Positions 13,952 through 18,053 of a stretch of 18,053 nucleotides of DNA are shown here, piece by piece. Location: the NCBI GenBank assembly GCA_964464375.1, contig CAYXFU010000058.1, forward strand, positions 1 through 18,053, in the 5' to 3' direction. Source of the stretch: CAIOZA01 sp964464375. Lineage in GTDB: Bacteria > Bacteroidota > Ignavibacteria > Kapaibacteriales > UBA2268. The notes beneath the pieces are model-generated. The model was not told where the DNA came from and searched no databases. It saw nothing but the letters and a program-made list of their open reading frames with translations. The first letter of the stretch is position 1; each line of letters begins with the position of its first letter. The translations under genes were made by a program, and so were the position numbers.

Positions 13952-14842
13952 ATGCTTTTATTACGATCTTTATTTCTCTTAATATTCTTATTTTCCAGCA
14001 TCATTGCTAATGCGCAAACTGATTCCCTAAAATCGGAAATTGAGAAATATCTTCTTACCAAGAAGGCAGAAGTCGGTATTGCAGCAATGTCCCTCGAGAC
14101 GGGTGAATCTATAACAATCGGCAATGAGAAGCACTATCCCATGCAGAGTGTATATAAGTTCCATCTGGCTCTTGCTGTGCTTGATCAGGTTGATAAAGGC
14201 AAATTCACTCTCGATCAGAAAATCAAGATTTCGAAGAAGGATCTGAAACCCAAGACTTGGAGCCCCTTAAGAGATAAATATCCCAAAGGAAAAGTGGAGC
14301 TTACAATTGCCGAAATACTGAACTTTACAATCTCGCAAAGCGACAACAACGGATGCGATATTCTGTTCAAGCTGATCGGCGGACCAAAAGTTGTGCAAGA
14401 TTATATCCAGGATCTTGGATTTAAGGATGTATCAATCCAAGCGACAGAAGCCGAAATGCACAAATCCGATAAAGCTCAGTTTACTAACTGGACAACACCC
14501 AAAACAACGGTTAAGCTTCTCGAAAAGTTTTATCTTAAGAACATACTCTCAAAGTCAAGCTTTGATTTTCTCCTGCAGGCAATGATTAATACTACGACCG
14601 GACCAGACAGAATCAAAGGTCAGTTACCGGACAGCACAATAGTAGCACACAAAACAGGTTCATCAGGTGCTGACAGAAAAGGAATAACCGCAGCCTGCAA
14701 CGACATAGGGATCGTTACTTTACCCAATGGCTGGCACTTCGCGATAGCTGTTTTTGTTTCTAATTCAAAAGAAGATGACGATGCAAACGCAAGAATCATC
14801 GCAGATATAGCAAAAATGTGCTGGGATTATTATAAAAAGTAG
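13952..14842 (+). CDS. Class A beta-lactamase, subclass A2-like
   Basis: This 296-residue protein has a Sec signal peptide (about 1-21, ANA before QTD) and all the class A active-site motifs: SVYK (Ser66-Lys69), SDN (130-132), TEAEMH with the general base Glu166, and KTG (234-236, HKTGSSG). The TEAEMH motif and the segment FTNWTTPKTTVKLLEKFY place it nearer to the A2 group (CfxA, CblA, PER, VEB types) than to TEM/SHV. The enzyme would act in the periplasm on penicillins or cephalosporins; the spectrum cannot be told from sequence by eye. An AAGGA Shine-Dalgarno site lies before the ATG. There is no resistance-associated mobile element beside it, so it looks like a native chromosomal gene. Confidence 0.93.
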   Translation: MLLLRSLFLLIFLFSSIIANAQTDSLKSEIEKYLLTKKAEVGIAAMSLETGESITIGNEKHYPMQSVYKFHLALAVLDQVDKGKFTLDQKIKISKKDLKPKTWSPLRDKYPKGKVELTIAEILNFTISQSDNNGCDILFKLIGGPKVVQDYIQDLGFKDVSIQATEAEMHKSDKAQFTNWTTPKTTVKLLEKFYLKNILSKSSFDFLLQAMINTTTGPDRIKGQLPDSTIVAHKTGSSGADRKGITAACNDIGIVTLPNGWHFAIAVFVSNSKEDDDANARIIADIAKMCWDYYKK

Positions 14843-14929
14843 GCTTTATTCTTGTAGTTGGAGAGATATATAATCCCGGATTATTGAGTAGAAACGGATT
14901 AAGATGTTGAAATCCCTCTCCCATGCTGT

Positions 14930-15044
14930 CATTCCTGCGCATGAGACTTTGTGAAAACAACGATCATGTCATTCTGAGGGAGCGAAGCGACCGTGAGAAT
15001 CCAGTATTCATGCGGACTAGATCCCTCACTACGTTCGGAATGAC
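14930..15044. repeat. Dispersed repeat, copy 2 (GTCATTC...GAATCC family)
   Basis: Second copy of the element at 961-1088. It shares CATGAGACT-TGTGAAAA and CGAT-ATGTCATTC, then reads GAGGGAGCGAAGCGACCG and GAGAATCCAG. The right arm ATCCCTCACTACGTTCGGAA and TGAC is the imperfect complement of the left arm. The two copies have drifted inside but keep the terminal inverted GTCATTC/GAATGAC. Confidence 0.75.
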
Positions 15045-15065
15045 CTCTAAATCAGACTTTTCACT

Positions 15066-15128
15066 GGTTCCGAAGCTCCCGCTTTGGAACCTTTCTCAAT
15101 TCTGTTCCCAAGAAGGATATTGGGGAAC
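15066..15128. repeat. Two-hairpin module, copy 2
   Basis: GGTTCCGAAGC-TCCC-GCTTTGGAACC (15066-15091), a 12-base spacer, then GTTCCCAAGA-AGGA-TATTGGGGAAC (15104-15128). Order, loops (TCCY and AGGA) and spacer length equal those of copy 1 at 7893-7948, while the stems carry a few changes that mostly keep pairing. Confidence 0.8.
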
Positions 15129-15244
15129 TATTACGATTTTTGTTTAGTTATTCCAGATGAGATTCAGGGACAAGCCTGGATTGAAACAAAGATTAAATTT
15201 TTTCACTTATTTATAGCAACTTGGTATTAAACGGTTGATTTTCA

Positions 15245-16216
15245 TTAAGCCTTATTTTTTAATTTGAGTCTGAAGCTCTCGAAGAAGGAATAGTCCAGCC
15301 ACCATTTCTGATTCAGATTTCTCCAGTTATCTACTGCATAAATACAAACTAAAGAAGAAATTACGCCGATAATTGAACCGAAATATATGTCAACCAGAAA
15401 GTGCTGAAGAAGATATATACGCGAAATGGCTACAGATAAAGCAATTAAGAAGAATGCTACTTTTGCATATTGGTTCTTTGTGTAATGCGATAATATAAGA
15501 AAAGCAGAAAATGCCGTTGCTGTGTGACCGGATGGAAAGCTGTGCGCGGTCAGAATATCGATCCCCGGAACAAAATATATAGTTGATAATGCTCCAAAAA
15601 TTACTTTTGGTCTGGGAGTGTCAAAGATTCGTTTCAATACCTGAGACAATATTCCCGAAGAGATGTAAGCAAAACCCAGCACGATAGAAAGTCTTGGCAG
15701 GAATGCTATGAAAATAACTGAAATTAGTATAACAAAGATACCATCTCCAATCCAAGTTGCATACCTGAAATAATAATCCAGGAAATTAGTATGGTTGCCA
15801 TTCAGCCATAACGAAAAGCTGGCTTTGCTGTATAGTGACAGATAAATTCCGCCTGCAATCAGAAAAAGCAGATAAGGAATTATAAATAAATAATTATTAC
15901 GGATAGCCTTTTTTGTTGAATTGAAGAAATTCATATAATCAAAAATTCTTTTTTTTTTGAAAAAGTTCTGCTTCGGGTTCTCCTTCATTATATCCATACG
16001 GCTCTTCAGCATATTTGAATACTGCAACCGGCTGTCAAGATTGCCGAGAATGCGATAAGCCTCGGTAATTTCCTGAAAACGCAGAAGAATAATCTCGTCA
16101 CCCGGATAACGATCAGGATGGAAAAGCTTTGTAAGCTTCAGATATGCTTGCTTTATTTCGGCAGCAGAGGCTTTACTTTCAACTCCAAGAACTTTGTAAT
16201 AATCGGTTTTAGCCAT
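15245..16216 (-). CDS. Fusion protein: N-terminal J-domain (DnaJ-like) and C-terminal PAP2 membrane phosphatase
   Basis: This 323-residue protein joins two families. Residues 1 to about 70 are a J-domain (DYYKVLGVESKASAAEIKQA) with the essential His33-Pro34-Asp35, which would stimulate a DnaK/Hsp70 ATPase. Residues about 105-298 form a multi-helix membrane domain with all three PAP2 motifs: Lys195-x6-Arg202-Pro203, PSGH (228-231) and SR-x5-H-x3-D (Ser265, Arg266, His272, Asp276). PAP2 enzymes dephosphorylate lipids such as phosphatidate, PGP or undecaprenyl diphosphate. If the N-terminus is cytoplasmic, the first helix at about 108-128 puts the phosphatase site on the periplasmic side, as known for this family, and the J-domain inside. 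Glycine-rich and zinc-finger regions of true DnaJ are absent. An A10 run lies in the linker at residues 87-90. Confidence 0.88.
   Translation of the reverse strand: MAKTDYYKVLGVESKASAAEIKQAYLKLTKLFHPDRYPGDEIILLRFQEITEAYRILGNLDSRLQYSNMLKSRMDIMKENPKQNFFKKKRIFDYMNFFNSTKKAIRNNYLFIIPYLLFLIAGGIYLSLYSKASFSLWLNGNHTNFLDYYFRYATWIGDGIFVILISVIFIAFLPRLSIVLGFAYISSGILSQVLKRIFDTPRPKVIFGALSTIYFVPGIDILTAHSFPSGHTATAFSAFLILSHYTKNQYAKVAFFLIALSVAISRIYLLQHFLVDIYFGSIIGVISSLVCIYAVDNWRNLNQKWWLDYSFFESFRLKLKNKA
15949..15958 (-). repeat. A10 homopolymer in the linker of the J-domain/PAP2 gene
   Basis: On the coding strand ten A's encode Lys87-Lys89 and the first base of Arg90, just after the J-domain and about 18 residues before the first membrane helix. 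With eleven A's the frame ends after residue 92; with nine it ends after residue 94. The site is thus a candidate phase-variation or transcriptional-slippage tract. Confidence 0.7.
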
Positions 16217-16337
16217 TTTTAAAATTGTAAATAAGGGAATACAAAACCAAACAATCTCAAATTTAAGGAATTTACTTTATTATTCATAAAGTATAGAAGA
16301 AAATATGGGTTAATTTAATTTCAAATCATTGTAACTT

Positions 16338-16371
16338 TTTGCCATTCTTTCATGTCATTGTATTATATTTG
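16338..16371 (+). promoter_or_regulatory. Candidate Bacteroidetes-type promoter of the T9SS cargo gene
   Basis: TTTG at 16338-16341 and TATATTTG at 16364-16371 are 22 bases apart. The spacing is one base above the Bacteroides range but within the TTG-N17-23-TAnnTTTG pattern known from Flavobacterium. The start of transcription would lie near 16378, before the ATG at 16404. Confidence 0.45.
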
Positions 16372-16403
16372 TATAAATATATCCAATAATGGAAGCACAT
16401 ATT

Positions 16404-17771
16404 ATGAAAAAGATACTTATTATCATTGTATTGTTAGTATTATCAATGCCTGCGACTGCGACTGAGCCGGATACTTTATGGACTCAGCATTTTATGCCCG
16501 ATAGAGAAATTACCAAAATGTTTTTTTCTCATGATGACTCATTAATAGTTGTCATACCTAACCAAGCTTATGGTATTGGGAATGACACAACCAAGGTCAA
16601 TCCTGTTGTAATCAATACTTTTACCGGACAAGTGATTAGAGAATTAGTAGGGCTTAATTCACCCGTAATAAACACTGCATCCTTATCCAATAATGATATA
16701 TTTATCGCTGATGGAACTCTGTTGGGAGATAAAAGCATGACAGACTTAAATATAAAAATCTGGAACATAAGAACAGGTCGACTGTTAGATTCCCTTACAA
16801 AGTATAACTTTCCAGAATATACAGAAAATTTTTTAAATTTTGAAATCAAGAATTTTAAGTTTACACCTGATGGAACTAAATTATTAGCATTAGTCGGTGA
16901 ACGACCTGAATGGGATGGTAAAATTAAATTAGATGATGTATATTTTATTAATACATCAAATTGGGAAACAATTAGAAAAGATACTACTGATCATTGGTTT
17001 GCACTTGATTTTTTGGAAATATCTCCGGATGGTAGATATTATGCAGGATTATCATTCGATTATACACCCTTAAATTCAAGTTGGGGGTTTGATGTAAGAG
17101 AAATTAATTCAGATACCTCTGTTCATTTTTTTAAAAGTACAGGTTACAAAAAATTTGAGGACTCTAGATCGCTAGAAGATGTTGTATTTTTTATTTTTTC
17201 TCCTGATTCGTCAAAATTATTATTTAGACTTGACAGAGATTCCATTTATAATCTATCGACATTTTCATTTTATAAAAGGTTATATTTTTTTAATACGTAT
17301 ACAATGCAATTTATGAATAATTCAAACTATCTGATCGGAGATTATCCCCACATATGTTTTTATAATATTACTTCAGATTCTATTGAATATAGCTACAATA
17401 ATTATAAAGCAAATGAATATTGTGTTTCAAACAGTGGTAGGTATATTTTGGGTTATGCTACTACATACGATTCATTATACCTGTTTTACACAATACTTGA
17501 TATCACATCAGTAGACAGAGGTTTTGAAGATTCACCAACTTTACTTTATCCGAATCCATCAGAGGATTTCATAGAAATATCAGACATCAACCCCATGCTT
17601 AAGCATGGGGTTGAATACTCAGACATAAAAATATTCAATATCTTCGGTAAAACCGTATTGTCCGTAGAGGTTCAAAATTTTGAACCCCTACGAATAGATG
17701 TCTCAGGCTTGGCACCAGGTATGTATTTTGTTAGGATTGGGGATAGAGTGAGCAAGTTTATAAAGTTATAA
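16404..17771 (+). CDS. Secreted beta-propeller-like protein with T9SS type A C-terminal sorting domain
   Basis: This 455-residue protein has a signal peptide (MKKILIIIVLLVLSMPATA, then TEPDTLW). The body contains WD40-like strand pairs such as FFSHDDSLIVVIP, FKFTPDGTKLLALVG, LEISPDGRYYAGLSF and FIFSPDSSKLLFRLD, suggesting a beta-propeller. The last ~80 residues are a type A T9SS sorting domain: LLYPNPSEDFIEIS, DIKIFNIFGKTVLSVE, RIDVSGLAPGMYFVRIG and the terminal SKFIKL. The protein should cross the outer membrane by the T9SS and be released or anchored. I prefer the ATG at 16404 (GGAAG eight bases before, clean signal peptide) over 16389. Two palindromes lie in frame inside the sorting domain. 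The body is more AT-rich than its neighbours. A paralog follows. Confidence 0.87.
   Translation: MKKILIIIVLLVLSMPATATEPDTLWTQHFMPDREITKMFFSHDDSLIVVIPNQAYGIGNDTTKVNPVVINTFTGQVIRELVGLNSPVINTASLSNNDIFIADGTLLGDKSMTDLNIKIWNIRTGRLLDSLTKYNFPEYTENFLNFEIKNFKFTPDGTKLLALVGERPEWDGKIKLDDVYFINTSNWETIRKDTTDHWFALDFLEISPDGRYYAGLSFDYTPLNSSWGFDVREINSDTSVHFFKSTGYKKFEDSRSLEDVVFFIFSPDSSKLLFRLDRDSIYNLSTFSFYKRLYFFNTYTMQFMNNSNYLIGDYPHICFYNITSDSIEYSYNNYKANEYCVSNSGRYILGYATTYDSLYLFYTILDITSVDRGFEDSPTLLYPNPSEDFIEISDINPMLKHGVEYSDIKIFNIFGKTVLSVEVQNFEPLRIDVSGLAPGMYFVRIGDRVSKFIKL
17587..17614. repeat. In-frame perfect palindrome 1 in the sorting-domain coding region
   Basis: Twenty-eight bases centred on CATGCTTAAGCATG read the same on both strands with no mismatch, encoding INPMLKHGVE. 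It lies between the first sorting-domain strand (FIEIS) and the next (DIKIF), i.e. in a loop. Confidence 0.9.
17663..17692. repeat. In-frame near-perfect palindrome 2 in the sorting-domain coding region
   Basis: Thirty bases, arms CGTAGAGGTTCAAAA and TTTTGAACCCCTACG, differing from perfect pairing at one position. It encodes part of VEVQNFEPLR between the strand TVLSVE and the strand RIDVSG. Its CGTAG/CTACG shoulders recur beside the intergenic hairpins (CCTACGA at 8064-8070). Confidence 0.88.
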
Positions 17772-17786
17772 CTTAGCATTGGAACT

Positions 17787-17808
17787 CCCTCTCCATGAAT
17801 GGAGAGGG
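17787..17808. repeat. Hairpin repeat after the T9SS cargo gene, possible terminator
   Basis: CCCTCTCCAT-GA-ATGGAGAGGG is a perfect 10-base-pair stem, followed by TCGGGGTGAGGTTGATC and not by a T-run, so it is more likely a dispersed repeat than a standard intrinsic terminator. A fragment AATCCCTCTCCC occurs at 14911-14922. Confidence 0.65.
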
Positions 17809-17877
17809 TCGGGGTGAGGTTGATCCTTGTGTTTAGGATGTTTGGTGTTTGTATGAAACAAAATATAGGTAAAAATT

Positions 17878-18053
17878 ATGAAATTGAAATTTGTATTTAT
17901 TATTTTTTTACTAGCCTTTATAACGTCAGTGATGACACAAGCACTGAAAGCTACTGAGATCGATACTCTTTGGATTAGAAATATGTCATTTGTTGGTGTT
18001 GATGCTATTTTAAAAACTATGCTTTCCTCTGATGACTCTCTTATTTTTGTTGG
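17878..18053 (+). CDS. Secreted protein, paralog of the preceding gene (partial, cut by the window end)
   Basis: Fifty-eight codons are visible. A signal peptide (MKLKFVFIIFLLAFITSVMT, then QALKAT) is followed by EIDTLWIRNMSFVGVDAILK and TMLSSDDSLIFV. The mature start resembles that of the gene at 16404 (TEPDTLW..., then ...KMFFSHDDSLIVV), so the two are tandem duplicates that have diverged. By analogy it is probably another propeller-like T9SS cargo, but the sorting domain would lie outside the window. No clear Shine-Dalgarno site. Confidence 0.8.
   Translation, partial: MKLKFVFIIFLLAFITSVMTQALKATEIDTLWIRNMSFVGVDAILKTMLSSDDSLIFV

Larger units (their letters stand above)
14843..15244. other. 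Repeat-rich spacer between convergent genes
   Basis: About 400 bases between the beta-lactamase and the minus-strand fusion gene. It contains a small inverted repeat around AATCCCGGATT (about 14871-14883), a fragment AATCCCTCTCCC, the dispersed repeat copy at 14930-15044 and the two-hairpin module at 15066-15128. A 74-codon open frame across 14923-15147 merely translates these repeats. No clear intrinsic terminator for either gene was found. Confidence 0.75.

Noticed and set aside
13930..14124. Minus-strand frame over the beta-lactamase start
   Set aside because: Antisense shadow of the signal-peptide region; hydrophobic look comes from the complement.
14923..15147. A 74-codon plus-strand open frame in the spacer after the beta-lactamase
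   Set aside because: It is a translation of the dispersed repeat and the two-hairpin module, has no ribosome site, and such frames are a common annotation artefact.

Overview
The window looks like a chromosomal segment, roughly 35-40% G+C by eye, from a flagellated Gram-negative bacterium of the Bacteroidota / Ignavibacteriota / Kapabacteria side of the FCB group. The lineage clues are a type IX secretion (T9SS) C-terminal sorting domain, a FISUMP-domain protein, an Omp28-like lipoprotein next to a DUF6029-like outer-membrane barrel, an A2-type class A beta-lactamase, and promoter-like TAnnTTTG elements. Flagellar genes with strong Shine-Dalgarno sites argue against a typical Bacteroides. The lineage is inferred from gene content only.

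Layout. 0.2-0.9 kb: a HigB/HigA-type toxin-antitoxin pair with a repeat operator over its promoter. 1.1-2.7 kb, minus strand: an MCE/MlaD lipid-transport protein and single-stranded DNA-binding protein, separated by an intrinsic terminator. 2.8-7.0 kb, minus strand: a late flagellar cluster in the order flagellin, fliS, fliD, flaG, a small coiled-coil FliT-like protein and a small FlgM-like protein. It starts at a near-consensus sigma-28 promoter and ends at a bidirectional terminator. 7.2 kb: a stand-alone PAS protein. 7.5-8.2 kb: a repeat-rich spacer with a 100-N assembly gap lying inside a palindrome. 8.2-12.0 kb: surface and secreted proteins (DUF6029-like barrel, Omp28-like lipoprotein, FISUMP protein) with a frameshifted YgiT-type zinc-finger gene between the last two. 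12.1-14.8 kb: a soluble PAS histidine kinase, a beta-carbonic anhydrase and a class A beta-lactamase. 14.8-15.2 kb: a second repeat-rich spacer. 15.2-16.2 kb, minus strand: an unusual J-domain/PAP2-phosphatase fusion. 16.4-18.05 kb: two tandem paralogous secreted proteins, the first with a T9SS sorting domain and the second cut by the window end.

The most unusual items are three. First, a DnaJ J-domain is fused to a complete PAP2 membrane phosphatase, and an A10 homopolymer lies in the linker exactly between the two modules. A slip of one base either way would give a J-domain-only protein of about 92-94 residues. Second, two long palindromes lie in frame inside the T9SS sorting domain of the 16.4-kb gene. 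They resemble the intergenic palindromes that fill the spacers at 7.6-8.1 and 14.9-15.1 kb. Third, the flagellar operon ends in a small protein whose first part resembles the anti-sigma-28 factor FlgM but whose end does not. No tRNA, rRNA, CRISPR array, transposase or integrase was seen.
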